A stretch of DNA of 64,000 bases from Streptomyces sp. NBC_01485 (GCF_036227125.1 NZ_CP109435.1:248001-312000), one strand, 5' to 3'; numbered from the stretch's first letter, positions 51,666-60,251 are shown. Made by a program: numbers and translations. The notes: a model not told the origin generated them from the sequence alone.

Positions 51666-51697
51666 CGGCGGGCCGTCCGGGGGCGGACGGCCCGCCG
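51666..51697 (-). terminator. Perfect hairpin between peroxiredoxin and phosphatase genes
   Basis: CGGCGGGCCGTCCG (51666-51679) pairs perfectly with CGGACGGCCCGCCG (51684-51697), 14-bp stem, four-base GGGG loop. It begins four bases past the peroxiredoxin stop and ends just before the ribosome site of the phosphatase, so it can end the doxX-bcp transcript and/or shape the phosphatase leader. Confidence 0.75.
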
Positions 51698-51701
51698 GTG
51701 C

Positions 51702-52169
51702 TCAGGCGCGGTGGGCGCGCAGGGCGTCGAGGGCGCGGTCGGCGTGGGTGTTCATGCGCAGTTCGCTGCGCACGACCTCCAGGACGGTGCGGTCCTGGGC
51801 TATGACGTAGGTGACCCGCTTGGTGGGCGCCAGGGAGAAGCCGCGCTTGACGCCGAACAGCTCCCGCACCGCTCCGTCGGCGTCGGACAGCAGCGGCATG
51901 CCGAGCGTGTGCTTGCCGGCGAACTCCTGCTGGCGGTCGACGGGGTCCCCGCTGATGCCGACGGGACGGGCGCCGACGGCGGCGAACTCGGCGGCCAGGT
52001 CACGGAAGTGGCAGGCCTCGGCGGTGCAGCCCGGGGTCAGGGCGGCGGGGTAGAAGAAGAGGACGATCGGTCCGTCGGCGAGCAGGTCCGTGAGGCTGCG
52101 CACGGTGCCGGTCTCGTCGGGCAGGGCGAAGTCCTCGACGAGGTCGCCGGTCTCCAGAGTCTTGGTCAC
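51702..52169 (-). CDS. bcp: Peroxiredoxin, Bcp/AhpC-TSA family
   Basis: 155 residues from a GTG at 52169 that overlaps the stop of the upstream gene (GTGA). The peroxidatic Cys48 lies in F-Y-P-A-A-L-T-P-G-C-T, and Cys53 in TAEACHF is the resolving Cys of the BCP subgroup. The rest of the thioredoxin fold is complete (PVGISGDPVDRQQEFAGKH, LGMPLLSDADG). It reduces peroxides in the cytoplasm with thioredoxin. Translationally coupled to the DoxX-like gene. Confidence 0.92.
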   Translation of the reverse strand: MTKTLETGDLVEDFALPDETGTVRSLTDLLADGPIVLFFYPAALTPGCTAEACHFRDLAAEFAAVGARPVGISGDPVDRQQEFAGKHTLGMPLLSDADGAVRELFGVKRGFSLAPTKRVTYVIAQDRTVLEVVRSELRMNTHADRALDALRAHRA

Positions 52170-52564
52170 GCCTGCCCCTTCAGGGTCTGCGCGGTGTCGG
52201 CGCCGGCGGCGACGCTGCGGGCCCACAGCACGAGGGGTATCTGCAGCGGGAGACGGCCGACGGTGACGGCCCTGACCGGGGTGGGGCGGTGGCGGGCGTC
52301 CCACGCCATCTTGACGTTGGCGGGGAAGACGCCGACGAAGAACGCCGCCGTCGCGAGTGCCGCCGGCTTGCGGGTCCGCGGCAGCGCCACCGCGGCCGCC
52401 AGTGCCAGTTCGGCGACGCCGCTGGCGTACGTCCAGGCCCTGGGCGAGCCGGGAAGTGCGCGCGGGATGGTCGCGTCGAACGAGCGCGGCTTCGCGAGAT
52501 GCGCGATCCCGGCGGTGGCCAGCAGACCCGCCAGCAGCAGGGGTGAACGTTCGGACCGGGACAC
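52166..52564 (-). CDS. DoxX-like membrane protein
   Basis: 132 residues with four transmembrane helices (about 8-25, 45-62, 67-85, 108-125). The family-typical ASGVAELALAAAVALPRTRKPAALATAAFFVGVFPANVKMAWD segment places it with DoxX/DUF-type small membrane proteins that handle thiol or oxidative stress. Its stop overlaps the start of the peroxiredoxin gene, making a two-gene operon. Confidence 0.82.
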   Translation of the reverse strand: MSRSERSPLLLAGLLATAGIAHLAKPRSFDATIPRALPGSPRAWTYASGVAELALAAAVALPRTRKPAALATAAFFVGVFPANVKMAWDARHRPTPVRAVTVGRLPLQIPLVLWARSVAAGADTAQTLKGQA

Positions 52565-52669
52565 GGTTCCTCCTCTGATGATCTGGCGCCCGACATTACT
52601 GGAGGGTAGGCGGGGCCTCCGAGGCGGGGTGCGCGGCTGGGCGATACGGACGGCGCGAGCGTCTGGGGG

Positions 52670-53188
52670 TCACGCGCCGGAGGGCGTGGCCGGCTGCTCG
52701 GGCTCCTCGTCGGCGGAGTGGGAGAGGAAGTCGTCGACCATGCGGTGGAAGAGGGTGGCGAGCCGGCGCAGTTCCTCCGGGGACCAGTCGGACAACGCCT
52801 GTTGCATCCCCCGGGCGCCCGCGTCCCGGACCTGGTCGACGGCCGCGCGGCCGGTGTCGGTGAGCTCGATCCGCTGGGCCCGGCCGTCCTGCGGGTCGGG
52901 GACCCGGGTGACGTACCCGGACTTCTGGAGCTGCTGCACCGTGCGCGTCACGTGGGAGGCCTCCACGCCGAGGCGCTGGGCCAGCTCCCCCGGCCGCAGC
53001 GGCTCGGAGTCGGCGATCTGCCGCAGCAGCGCGACGGCGGCGCGGTCGAGGGGGACGCCGGCCAGTGCCATCAGCCGCTCGTGCCGGCGGGCGCGGGTGC
53101 TCAGGTAGGTGATGCGCGTGAGCGCGCGCTCGATCTCGATCACTTCCCGAGAGGCGGCGGAGGACGTGGGGAGTGGTTCGGTGGGCAT
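52670..53188 (-). CDS. MarR family regulator
   Basis: 172 residues. Winged-helix MarR core: the LRPGELAQRLGVEASHVTRTVQQLQKSGYV segment is the recognition helix and wing start, followed by DPQDGRAQRIELTDTGRAAVD. The Arg/Asp wing is standard. It is divergent from the ligase gene; the TAACT-ca-AGTAA element in the gap may be its operator. Target genes not certain. Confidence 0.9.
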   Translation of the reverse strand: MPTEPLPTSSAASREVIEIERALTRITYLSTRARRHERLMALAGVPLDRAAVALLRQIADSEPLRPGELAQRLGVEASHVTRTVQQLQKSGYVTRVPDPQDGRAQRIELTDTGRAAVDQVRDAGARGMQQALSDWSPEELRRLATLFHRMVDDFLSHSADEEPEQPATPSGA

Positions 53189-53214
53189 GCGCCCGACCTT
53201 ACCATCTCGTTGCG

Positions 53215-53226
53215 TAACTCAAGTAA
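53215..53226. promoter_or_regulatory. Imperfect inverted repeat at MarR / ligase divergence
   Basis: TAACT-CA-AGTAA (4 of 5 positions symmetrical) inside an AT-rich stretch 53203-53232, 27 bases before the MarR start. Position and composition suit an autoregulatory MarR operator. No binding is shown. Confidence 0.35.
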
Positions 53227-53323
53227 TTCACTGTGGACGCGCACCCCCGTGACCACAGCGCCGTTCAGGCGAACCCGGCGCGTCTCCCGCGTGCGCGGGT
53301 GCGGGCGGGTCCACAACTCCTCC

Positions 53324-54304
53324 GTGACCCTCCCGCTGATCGCCCCCATGCTCGCCACCCCTGGCCGGCTGCCGCCCGTCGCCCAGGACACGCGCTGGGC
53401 CTACGAGACCAAGCAGGACGGGCAGCGGGCCGTGGTGTACCTCGCCGGGGGCGGAAGCGTCGTCCTGCGCGCCCGCTCGGGCGAGGACATCACCGCCGCC
53501 TACCCCGAGCTGCTACCGCTGGGCGACGCGCTCGGCGGCACGCCGGCCGTGCTGGACGGCGAGATCCTCGCCCTGGACGAACAGGGCCGGGCCGACTTCC
53601 AGTTGCTGCAGTCCCGGATGGGGCTTGTCCAGGCGCCGGGCAGGGCCGCGCGGCTGGCGGCGACGGCGCCCGTCCACCTCGTGCTGTTCGACGTGCTGCA
53701 CCTCGGCGGGCGCTCCCTGCTCCGGTCGCCCTACCTGCGGCGCAGGTCCCGGCTGGAGGAACTGGCGCTGGCGGGGCCGTGCTGGTCGACGCCGGGGGCC
53801 CTGGTCGGACACGGGCGGGAGGCCCTGGAGGCGACCCGCGCCCATGGCCTGGAGGGGCTGGTCTGCAAGCGGCTGGACTCGGCGTACGAGCCGGGCGTGC
53901 GCTCCCGCGCCTGGATCAAGATCCGCAACATGCGGGTCGCGGACGTCCTGGTCGGCGGCTGGCTGCCCGGCAAGGGGCGGCTGACCGGGCTGCCAGGCGC
54001 CCTGCTCGTCGGGCAGCGGTCCGGAACCGGCCTGCGGTACGTCGGCGGGGTGGGCACCGGCTGGAGCGAGGCCGAGCGGACCGAACTCGCGGCGCTGCTG
54101 CGGGCCGCCGCGACCGACGCGTGCCCCTTCGACTCCGTACCGCGGTCGGCGGACGCGCGCTGGGTCGTGCCCCGGCTGGTCGGCGAGGTCCGCTACAGCA
54201 CCCGCACCCGGGCGGGGCTGCTGCGCCAGCCGTCCTGGCTGCGGCTGCGGCCGGACCTGACGCCCGAGGAGTCGGCGGCCGACCTCCCGGACATTTCCCC
54301 CTGA
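53324..54304 (+). CDS. ATP-dependent DNA ligase, small (LigC/LigD-type)
   Basis: 326 residues from a GTG at 53324. Nucleotidyltransferase motif I is YETKQDGQRA with Lys30 forming the AMP adduct; then motif Ia/III region FDVLHLGGRSLL, motif IV GLEGLVCKRL, motif V AWIKIR. The C-terminal OB domain (VGGWLPGKGRLTGLPGALLVG) is complete. It seals DNA nicks, likely in non-homologous end joining or repair, as for LigC-type ligases; no Ku or primase gene is here. The start is the best GTG, with no strong ribosome site. Confidence 0.9.
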   Translation: MTLPLIAPMLATPGRLPPVAQDTRWAYETKQDGQRAVVYLAGGGSVVLRARSGEDITAAYPELLPLGDALGGTPAVLDGEILALDEQGRADFQLLQSRMGLVQAPGRAARLAATAPVHLVLFDVLHLGGRSLLRSPYLRRRSRLEELALAGPCWSTPGALVGHGREALEATRAHGLEGLVCKRLDSAYEPGVRSRAWIKIRNMRVADVLVGGWLPGKGRLTGLPGALLVGQRSGTGLRYVGGVGTGWSEAERTELAALLRAAATDACPFDSVPRSADARWVVPRLVGEVRYSTRTRAGLLRQPSWLRLRPDLTPEESAADLPDISP

Positions 54305-54484
54305 CCTCGCCTCACCTCTCCTCAGCGACCGAAATATTGGGCTGCGATTCACCACTGATACGCCTGCGACCCCTTGGCGCGGATGGGAAAACCGGGGAAG
54401 CTGAACTGCTTTTCAACTCCCCCTGTTCAACTCCCCTTCCCCACACAGCCGTTCGGCTGCGCCCGGAACCCCTAGGAGGACGCA

Positions 54485-55261
54485 GTGTCGTCACCGAAGT
54501 TCAAGGCCCACCGCAGGAGGTGGCTCACCGGACTCGCCGGCGCCGCCGCGCTCGTCGTCGCGCTCCCGTCGGTCGCCTTCGCCGCCCCGCCCGCGGCGCT
54601 GCCGTCCAACGCCGAGGCCGCCGAGCTGACGTACCAGCCCGCGTTCGACTACGACACGGACGGCTGCTACCCGACCCCCGCCATCGGCCCCGACGGCACG
54701 ATCAACGGCGGTCTGAAGCCCTCCGGTTCGGTCAGCGGCGACTGCCACGACGCCTCCGACCTGGACAACACGAACACCTACTCGCGCTACAAGTGCAACA
54801 ACGGCTGGTGCGCGTACATGTACGGCCTGTACTTCGAGAAGGACCAGGCGGTGGGCGGCAGCGGCATAGGCGGGCACCGCAACGACTGGGAGCACGTCGT
54901 GATCTGGGTGCAGAACGGCTCGGTGCAGTACGTCTCGACGTCCAACCACGGCTCGTTCACCGTCACCGCGGCCTCCGGCGTCCGCTTCGAGAACACGCAC
55001 GCGAAGATCGTCTACCACAAGGACGGCATCGCCACGCACTGCTTCCGACTCGGCAACCCCAATGACGAGCCGCCGGAGAACGCCAAGGGCACCTGGCAGT
55101 ACCCGCCGCTGGTCGGCTGGAACGGCTACCCGTCGGGGCTGCGCGACAAGCTCAGCGCGTACGACTTCGGCAGCGCCAACTTCGGCCTGAAGGACGCCAA
55201 CTTCACCAACCACCTCACGTCGGCCAAGCCGTCGGGGATCGCCTTCGATCCCGCCGCGTGA
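54485..55261 (+). CDS. Secreted Nep1-like (NLP/NPP1) protein
   Basis: 258 residues from a GTG five bases after AGGAGG. Signal peptide 1-33 (R-R-R-W, long Ala/Val core, A-F-A-A). Mature protein is an NPP1-domain protein: the hallmark heptapeptide G-H-R-H-D-W-E appears as GHRNDWE (130-136); the metal-binding His, Asp and Glu are kept, and Asp120 (in FEKDQ) may serve as the other ligand; the second His is Asn. Two Cys pairs (61/87, 104/109) are present. Plant-cytolytic NLPs attack membranes of eudicots; here a role in plant-associated or other interactions is only guessed. Confidence 0.92.
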   Translation: MSSPKFKAHRRRWLTGLAGAAALVVALPSVAFAAPPAALPSNAEAAELTYQPAFDYDTDGCYPTPAIGPDGTINGGLKPSGSVSGDCHDASDLDNTNTYSRYKCNNGWCAYMYGLYFEKDQAVGGSGIGGHRNDWEHVVIWVQNGSVQYVSTSNHGSFTVTAASGVRFENTHAKIVYHKDGIATHCFRLGNPNDEPPENAKGTWQYPPLVGWNGYPSGLRDKLSAYDFGSANFGLKDANFTNHLTSAKPSGIAFDPAA

Positions 55262-55333
55262 ACCCGGGCCGCCGTCCGCGCCGATCTCTCCTCGGCCGTG
55301 GACGGCGGCGCACGCAGCCCCCATGATGTCCGG

Positions 55334-55852
55334 ATGGATCTTCACGACGAACTGCCGTCGGCCGTCCGGGCGAAGGCGCTGCACACGCTCGCCGAGGGCC
55401 ACCACGCCCGCGCCGTAAGTCCGCTCGGCACCCACGAGGTCGCCGGGCATCTGGTCAAGACGTACGCGATCGAGGCGCCGGGGCGGACGGTGACGGACCG
55501 GGACGCCCAGGAAGCGTTACGGATCGCCGCCGGCCACCTGGCCCTCGGGGAGCTGCGGGGATCGCTCGGCCTGGCCGTCGTGCTGGCGCACGCGGGCGGC
55601 GACGGGGACTACGTGCTGGTCCACACCTGGATCGAGGGCCACATGTCGGACCTGGTGGTGTTCACCGGTCCGGCGGGCCGGCCGCAGGAGCTGCGGCCCG
55701 GGCGGGCGGGGCTCGCGCCCTGTGTGTGGGAGGCGGCCGTCCTGGCCCACGAGCGCGACGCCTTCACCCGGCAGATCCTCGACCGCACCGGCCCGCTCGG
55801 GGAGCGGCTGGCCGCGTGGGGCGCGGACACGGTCGAGGGAGACGTCAGGTGA
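55334..55852 (+). CDS. Hypothetical protein with a TTA codon
   Basis: 172 residues from the ATG at 55334. A soluble alpha/beta protein (ARAVSPLGTHEVAGHLVKTYAI, then LGLAVVLAHAGGDGDYVLVHTWIEGHMSDLVVF) that I do not recognise, though its composition and conserved-looking core are ordinary. Leu62, in AQEALRIA, is coded by TTA (55517-55519), implying bldA dependence. It overlaps the GNAT gene by four bases (GTGA), so the two are coupled. Confidence 0.7.
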   Translation: MDLHDELPSAVRAKALHTLAEGHHARAVSPLGTHEVAGHLVKTYAIEAPGRTVTDRDAQEALRIAAGHLALGELRGSLGLAVVLAHAGGDGDYVLVHTWIEGHMSDLVVFTGPAGRPQELRPGRAGLAPCVWEAAVLAHERDAFTRQILDRTGPLGERLAAWGADTVEGDVR

Positions 55853-56316
55853 CCGCCGTCGCCCGGGTACGGGCCGCCGAGCGTTCCGACCTTTCCCGCG
55901 TCGCCGAACTGGCCGCCGCGCACGCGGAGTACGAGCGCGCCGCCCCGCCGGTGCCCGACCTCGCCGAGCGCCTGGCCGTGCTCCTCTTCGACACCCCCGC
56001 GCCCCGGCTGTGCTGTCTGGTGGCCGAGACGGCCGGCGGCGAGGTCGTCGGCTACGCGACCTGCTCGCCCGAATTCTCCACCTGGGAGGGCCGCGAGTAC
56101 CTCTACCTGGACTGTCTGTTCCTCACCCCCGGCCACCGGGGTCTGGGGCTCGGCGCGCTGCTGATGGACGCGGTGACGGACCGCGCCCGCGACCTGGGCC
56201 TGTCCGAGGTGCAGTGGCAGACGCCCGCCTGGAACGACGGCGCGATCCGCTTCTACGCCCGCCTCGGCGCCCTCGGCACGGACAAGCGGCGTTTCAGCCT
56301 GCACGTGAGCTCGTGA
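55849..56316 (+). CDS. GNAT family N-acetyltransferase
   Basis: 155 residues, GTG overlapping the upstream stop. GNAT fold: acetyl-CoA loop HRGLGLGALLMDAV after the DCLFLTP strand, then LGLSEVQWQTPAWNDGAIRFYARLGA. It transfers an acetyl group to an unknown amine substrate. Being coupled to the TTA-containing gene, it is expected to share its bldA-linked regulation through translation coupling. Confidence 0.88.
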   Translation: MTAVARVRAAERSDLSRVAELAAAHAEYERAAPPVPDLAERLAVLLFDTPAPRLCCLVAETAGGEVVGYATCSPEFSTWEGREYLYLDCLFLTPGHRGLGLGALLMDAVTDRARDLGLSEVQWQTPAWNDGAIRFYARLGALGTDKRRFSLHVSS

Positions 56317-56366
56317 AACCGGCGAGCGGCACGGCGCACGGGTCGTGAGGGTTTATCGTTTTCCGC

Positions 56367-57302
56367 ATGTCCGTTCCGGAACTGATCCGTATCGTCTCCC
56401 GCGACTCGCCCATGGCACTGGCCCAAGTGGAGCGCGTGCGCGCGGAGTTGACCGCCCTGTATCCCGGTGTGCGCACCGAGGTCGTCCCCGTGAAGACGAC
56501 CGGCGACAAGTGGATGGGCGACCTGTCCCAGGTCGAGGGGAAGGGCGCGTTCACCAAGGAGGTCGACGCGGCGCTGCTGGCCGGTGCGGCGGATCTCGCG
56601 GTGCACTGCGTCAAGGACGTTCCGGCCGACCGGCCGCTGCCCGCGGGCACGGTGTTCGCCGCGTTCCTGAAGCGGGACGACATCCGCGACGCCCTCGTGC
56701 ACCCGGGCGGCCGCACCCTGGACGAACTGCCGGCCGGGACGCGCATCGGCACCTCCTCGGTGCGCCGGGTCGCCCAGCTCGCCGCCACCCATCCGCACCT
56801 GGAGTGCGTGCCGTTCCGCGGCAACGCCAACCGGCGGCTGGAGAAGCTGGCGGCGGGCGAGGCGAACGCGCTGCTCCTCGCGGTGTCCGGTCTGGAGCGC
56901 ATCGGCAGGACTGACGTGATCAGCGAGGTGTTGTCGCCGGAGACGATGATGCCGCCGATCGGCGCGGGCATCCTCGCCCTGCAGTGCCGGGAGGGCGACA
57001 GCGACCTCATCGACGCGGTCAGCGGGCTCGGCGATCCGGCCACCCACCGGGAGGCCACGGCGGAGCGCATGTTCCTGCATGTGCTCCAGGGGCACTGCAA
57101 CAGCCCCATCGCCGGGTACGCACAGGTGGACCGCAGCGGTGAACTGTCTCTGCGGGCCTGTGTGTTCACCCCGGACGGCAAGGTCCGGCTGAACGCCCAC
57201 GAGTGGGCGGGCCGCCTCGACCCGGCGACGCTCGGCACGTCGGTGGCGGTGGCGCTGCTGCGTCAGGGCGCGCGCGAGATCATCGACGGCATCCCGCACT
57301 GA
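56367..57302 (+). CDS. hemC: Hydroxymethylbilane synthase paralogue
   Basis: 311 residues. The enzyme joins four porphobilinogen units into hydroxymethylbilane in tetrapyrrole synthesis. Catalytic Asp84 is in VHCVKDVP, the substrate-binding GTSSVRR at 128-134, and the dipyrromethane-cofactor Cys244 in [11 protein letters not shown]. That last segment differs from the usual L-x-G-G-C-Q-V-P motif, and no hemA, hemB or hemD is adjacent, so this is most likely a second, divergent HemC. It ends 54 bases from a convergent gene. Confidence 0.9.
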   Translation: MSVPELIRIVSRDSPMALAQVERVRAELTALYPGVRTEVVPVKTTGDKWMGDLSQVEGKGAFTKEVDAALLAGAADLAVHCVKDVPADRPLPAGTVFAAFLKRDDIRDALVHPGGRTLDELPAGTRIGTSSVRRVAQLAATHPHLECVPFRGNANRRLEKLAAGEANALLLAVSGLERIGRTDVISEVLSPETMMPPIGAGILALQCREGDSDLIDAVSGLGDPATHREATAERMFLHVLQGHCNSPIAGYAQVDRSGELSLRACVFTPDGKVRLNAHEWAGRLDPATLGTSVAVALLRQGAREIIDGIPH

Positions 57303-57313
57303 CCGTGCGGTGA

Positions 57314-57341
57314 CGCCCGGCGACCGCCCGGTGGCCGGGCG
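57314..57341. terminator. Hairpin after hemC
   Basis: CGCCCGGC (57314-57321) pairs with GCCGGGCG (57334-57341), 8-bp stem and 12-base loop, between the stops of hemC and the convergent gene. Likely a bidirectional terminator. Confidence 0.6.
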
Positions 57342-57356
57342 AGGGGGCGGCGCCGG

Positions 57357-57878
57357 TCAGGCGGTGCCCTCTTCGGCCTGGTCCCGCAGGAAGTTGCTCA
57401 CCTGACGGGCCAGGCTGTCGCGTACCGTGCCGGCCTGGGCGACGCCGGTGCCCTCGTGCAGCCCGATGCCGCCCGTCCACAGCCGGCGGTCGGCCCAGTC
57501 GTCGTCGGCCCGCAACTGGATCTGGACGTCCACCTGGCTCAGCGCGGCCTCGGGGCCCGCCGCGTAGAGCACGGCGGTGACCCGGCGCAGCGGGTGGACG
57601 TCGAAGCCCTCGATGAACTGCGAGTTGCGCCAGTCGATGAACGCGCTCTCGCCGTCGGGCCCGAGCCGTACGTCGATCTGGCCGTCCTCGAGGTGGATCG
57701 TGGGCTGCAGGGCGCCCCGGTTCTCGACGGTCACCCGGAGGCAGAAGTACGTCAGCCCCTCGGCCGCGTCGTCGCGCCCCCGCGGCGGCTCGCTCAGCTC
57801 CAGGCGGTGGACGCGGACCCGCAGACCGGCATGCTCGTCGTACTCGTGCCAGTCCCCGACCACGTTCGGCTCGTACAC
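57357..57878 (-). CDS. Hypothetical protein, beta-sandwich-like
   Basis: 173 residues from a GTG at 57878. No signal peptide or membrane helix. A beta-rich core (GLTYFCLRVTVENRGALQPTIHLEDGQIDVRLGPDGES, then RVTAVLYAAGPEAALSQVDVQIQL) resembles a DUF4352-like or other extracellular-type sandwich, but with no lipobox or signal the cell location is unclear. The C-terminus is a short helix. No family named with confidence. Confidence 0.6.
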   Translation of the reverse strand: MYEPNVVGDWHEYDEHAGLRVRVHRLELSEPPRGRDDAAEGLTYFCLRVTVENRGALQPTIHLEDGQIDVRLGPDGESAFIDWRNSQFIEGFDVHPLRRVTAVLYAAGPEAALSQVDVQIQLRADDDWADRRLWTGGIGLHEGTGVAQAGTVRDSLARQVSNFLRDQAEEGTA

Positions 57879-58030
57879 AGTCCACCTCTCGACTTCTACC
57901 GGGCTGCTTCCTATCCGTGTGCCGATCGCACTGTCAAATGAGCGGAATGCACTGTGGCCAGGGAGTTCACCCCTTTTGATCGCTGATCAAGCCGTGCGCA
58001 GGCACAACTCGCCGGCGGGTCCAGAAAGGG

Positions 58031-58068
58031 CTTGCCGGGGCGTGCCGCACATCACGTCCCGGGGCAAG
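58031..58068 (-). terminator. Hairpin after ABC exporter operon
   Basis: CTTGCCGGGGCGTG (58031-58044) pairs, with small mismatches, with CACGTCCCGGGGCAAG (58053-58068), around an 8-base loop. It begins right after the permease stop on the minus strand and probably ends the marR-ATPase-permease transcript. Confidence 0.6.
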
Positions 58069-58069
58069 A

Positions 58070-58930
58070 TCAGCGGGCCAGCCGGCCCAGCAGCGAGGAC
58101 GCCGCGGTGATGCCGAGCGCGGCGGCCACGACCAGCACCCCGAAGTCCAGGGCGAGGTGCGCGGGCGTGCCGAGGAGCAGCCCGCGCAGGGCGTCCACCT
58201 CGTAGCTGAGGGGGTTGCCCTTGCTGACGGCCTGGAGCCAGCCCGGCATGACGGCTACGGGGTAGAGGGCGTTGGAGCCGAAGAACAGCGGCATGGTGAT
58301 CGCCTGGCCGATGCCCATGAGGCGGTCGCGGCTGAGGACGATGCCGGCGATGGTCATCGACAGGCAGGAGAAGAAGGCCGAGCCGAGGACGACGAGCGCG
58401 GCGACACCGAGCAGCTTGAGCGGGTTCCAGGTCAGGGCGACGCCGAGCAGGGCGGCGATGACGACCACGACGACCGCCTGGACCACCGACTTCACCCCGG
58501 CCGCGAACGCCTTGCCGGTGATGAGCGCGGAGCGCGGAGTCGGCGTGACGAGCAGCTTGTTGAGGACGCCGGCGTCGCGCTCCCAGATGATCTGGATGCC
58601 GTAGAAGATGGCGATGAACATCGCGGACTGGGCGATGATGCCGGGCGCCAGGTAGTCGATGTAGGGGATGCCGCCGGTCGGGATCGCCTTGATGCGGGTG
58701 AAGGTCTGGCCGAAGATCAGCAGCCACAGGGCGGGCTGCACGGCCCGGGTGTACAGCTCGGTGCGGTCGTGGCGCAGTTTCTGCAGTTCGACGGCGCACA
58801 GGGCGCCGATCCGGGCGGGCAGCAGCCGCCAGCCCTCGCGGGGGCGGGGCGGCCGCAGCAGGAGGTCGATGCCCTGCGCGCGGGCGGGGTCAGCCGACGC
58901 GCTGAGCGGTGCGGCGGGTGCTTCGGACAT
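58070..58930 (-). CDS. ABC-2 type exporter permease (DrrB family)
   Basis: 286 residues from the ATG at 58930, with GGAG upstream. Six hydrophobic helices; the ABC-2 signature reads EVDALRGLLLGTP and the central NKLLVTPTPRSALITGK is standard for DrrB-type daunorubicin-resistance permeases. With the ATPase (41-base overlap) it forms a drug exporter of unknown substrate. The N-terminus is a long soluble leader (about 65 residues) before the first helix. Confidence 0.92.
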   Translation of the reverse strand: MSEAPAAPLSASADPARAQGIDLLLRPPRPREGWRLLPARIGALCAVELQKLRHDRTELYTRAVQPALWLLIFGQTFTRIKAIPTGGIPYIDYLAPGIIAQSAMFIAIFYGIQIIWERDAGVLNKLLVTPTPRSALITGKAFAAGVKSVVQAVVVVVIAALLGVALTWNPLKLLGVAALVVLGSAFFSCLSMTIAGIVLSRDRLMGIGQAITMPLFFGSNALYPVAVMPGWLQAVSKGNPLSYEVDALRGLLLGTPAHLALDFGVLVVAAALGITAASSLLGRLAR

Positions 58931-59777
58931 CGCGGAAATCTCCTGCCTGCTCGTCGAGGCCGCTGCCCGCGACCTCCCGGAAGACGTCCTCCAGGCTCGG
59001 CAGCGGGTCCGTGGCCGGCGCGCCCTCGGCACGCCGGCGTTCCCCGAGCCCCTGGCGGAGTTCCTCGGGGGTGCCGAGGGCACGGATCCGGCCGCGGTGC
59101 ATCAGGCCGACGCGGTCGCAGTACTGGTCGGCCTCGTCCATGTAGTGGGTGGTCACCAGGACCGTCATGCCGGTGGCCTCGCGTACGGCGGTGATGTGCT
59201 CCCAGACACCCGTTCGGGCGATCGGGTCGAGGCCGATCGTCGGCTCGTCGAGGATCAGCAGCCGGGGCGCGCTGACCAGGGCCTGGGCGAGTTCGAGCCG
59301 GCGGACCATGCCGCCGGAGTAGGTGCCGGCGAGCCGGTCGGCGGCGCCGGTGAGGCCGACGGCGGCCAGCGCCTGGCCGACGCGGGCGGCGCGTTCGCGC
59401 CGGGGCACGTCGAAGACGCGGGCGAACAGGGAGACGTTCTCCCGGCCGGTCAGGCCCGCGTCGGCGGACAGTTGCTGCGGGACGTAGCCGAGCAGCCGGC
59501 GTACGGCCATCCGGTCGCCGGCGGTGTCGTGGCCGAAGACGCGCACCATGCCGGACGGGACCGGCAGCAGGGTGGTGATGCAGCGGATGGCGGTGGTCTT
59601 GCCGGCCCCGTTGGGTCCGAGCAGGCCGAAGACCTCGCCCTCCCGGACGGTCAGGTCGAGCCCGTCGACGGCCTGGGTGTCGCCGAAGGCGTAGGCGAGC
59701 CGGGTGCAGGCGACGGCGTCCGGGGCGTCGACGTCGGTGGTGTCACTGTCGCTGTCAGTGTCGGTGTCGGTCGTCAT
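58890..59777 (-). CDS. ABC exporter ATPase (DrrA family)
   Basis: 295 residues from the ATG at 59777. Walker A GPNGAGKTT (about 54-62), Q-loop, signature YSGGMVRRLELAQAL and Walker B LLILDEPTIGLDP are all present; the DrrA-specific C-terminal PSLEDVFREVAG is at the end. An acidic Thr/Asp repeat (T-D-T-D-T-D-S-D-S-D) encoded by GTC/GTGTC repeats makes a disordered start. It powers the adjacent permease. Operon: MarR (4-base overlap), ATPase, permease. Confidence 0.94.
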   Translation of the reverse strand: MTTDTDTDSDSDTTDVDAPDAVACTRLAYAFGDTQAVDGLDLTVREGEVFGLLGPNGAGKTTAIRCITTLLPVPSGMVRVFGHDTAGDRMAVRRLLGYVPQQLSADAGLTGRENVSLFARVFDVPRRERAARVGQALAAVGLTGAADRLAGTYSGGMVRRLELAQALVSAPRLLILDEPTIGLDPIARTGVWEHITAVREATGMTVLVTTHYMDEADQYCDRVGLMHRGRIRALGTPEELRQGLGERRRAEGAPATDPLPSLEDVFREVAGSGLDEQAGDFRDVRSTRRTAQRVG

Positions 59778-60241
59778 GACTCCTCGGCCTCCTCGTGCAG
59801 GGTGACGGCGAGCGCGCGCAGGGCGGGCAGCGCCGCGTGCAGGGCCTGGCGGTCGGCGGCGTCGAGGCGGGCGACCTGGCGGGCGACGAGCGCGGCGCGG
59901 CGCTCCTTCCACGCCCGCAGCCGGGCCTCGGCCGCGTCGGTGAGCAGCAGGCGGGCGGCGCGCCGGTCGGCGGGGTCGGTCTCCCGCACCAGGTAGCCGT
60001 CCTTGACCAGTTGGTTGACGAGGGTCGAGACGGAGTTGCCCGCGAGGTACAGCTCCTTGGCCGCGTCCGAGACGCCGATGCCGGGCCGTCCCTCGACGAG
60101 GCGCAGCAGCTCGACCTCGGCGCCGCGCAGCCGCGGCACGGTCAGACCGGCCCGCAGCCGCCGTCTGAGCAGCCGCTGGACGCCGACGAGTGCGTCGGCG
60201 AGCTCTTCCGGGAAGGTCTCTTCGTCCGCGTCGTCGTCCAC
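59774..60241 (-). CDS. MarR family regulator of the exporter operon
   Basis: 155 residues from a GTG at 60241. Winged helix with IGVSDAAKELYLAGNSVSTLVNQLVKDGYL and the wing ETDPADRRAARLLLTD, all MarR features. It overlaps the ATPase gene by four bases and has a 21-bp palindrome just upstream, so it most likely represses its own operon and releases it when the drug binds. Confidence 0.92.
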   Translation of the reverse strand: MDDDADEETFPEELADALVGVQRLLRRRLRAGLTVPRLRGAEVELLRLVEGRPGIGVSDAAKELYLAGNSVSTLVNQLVKDGYLVRETDPADRRAARLLLTDAAEARLRAWKERRAALVARQVARLDAADRQALHAALPALRALAVTLHEEAEES

Positions 60242-60251
60242 ACCGTCGAGA

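Noticed and set aside
49404..53108. Open frame of 1234 codons on the plus strand
   Set aside because: It runs antisense to the PAS-PP2C, peroxiredoxin, DoxX and MarR genes. Its product is Gly/Val/Asp-rich without domains, the usual shadow of GC-rich codons.
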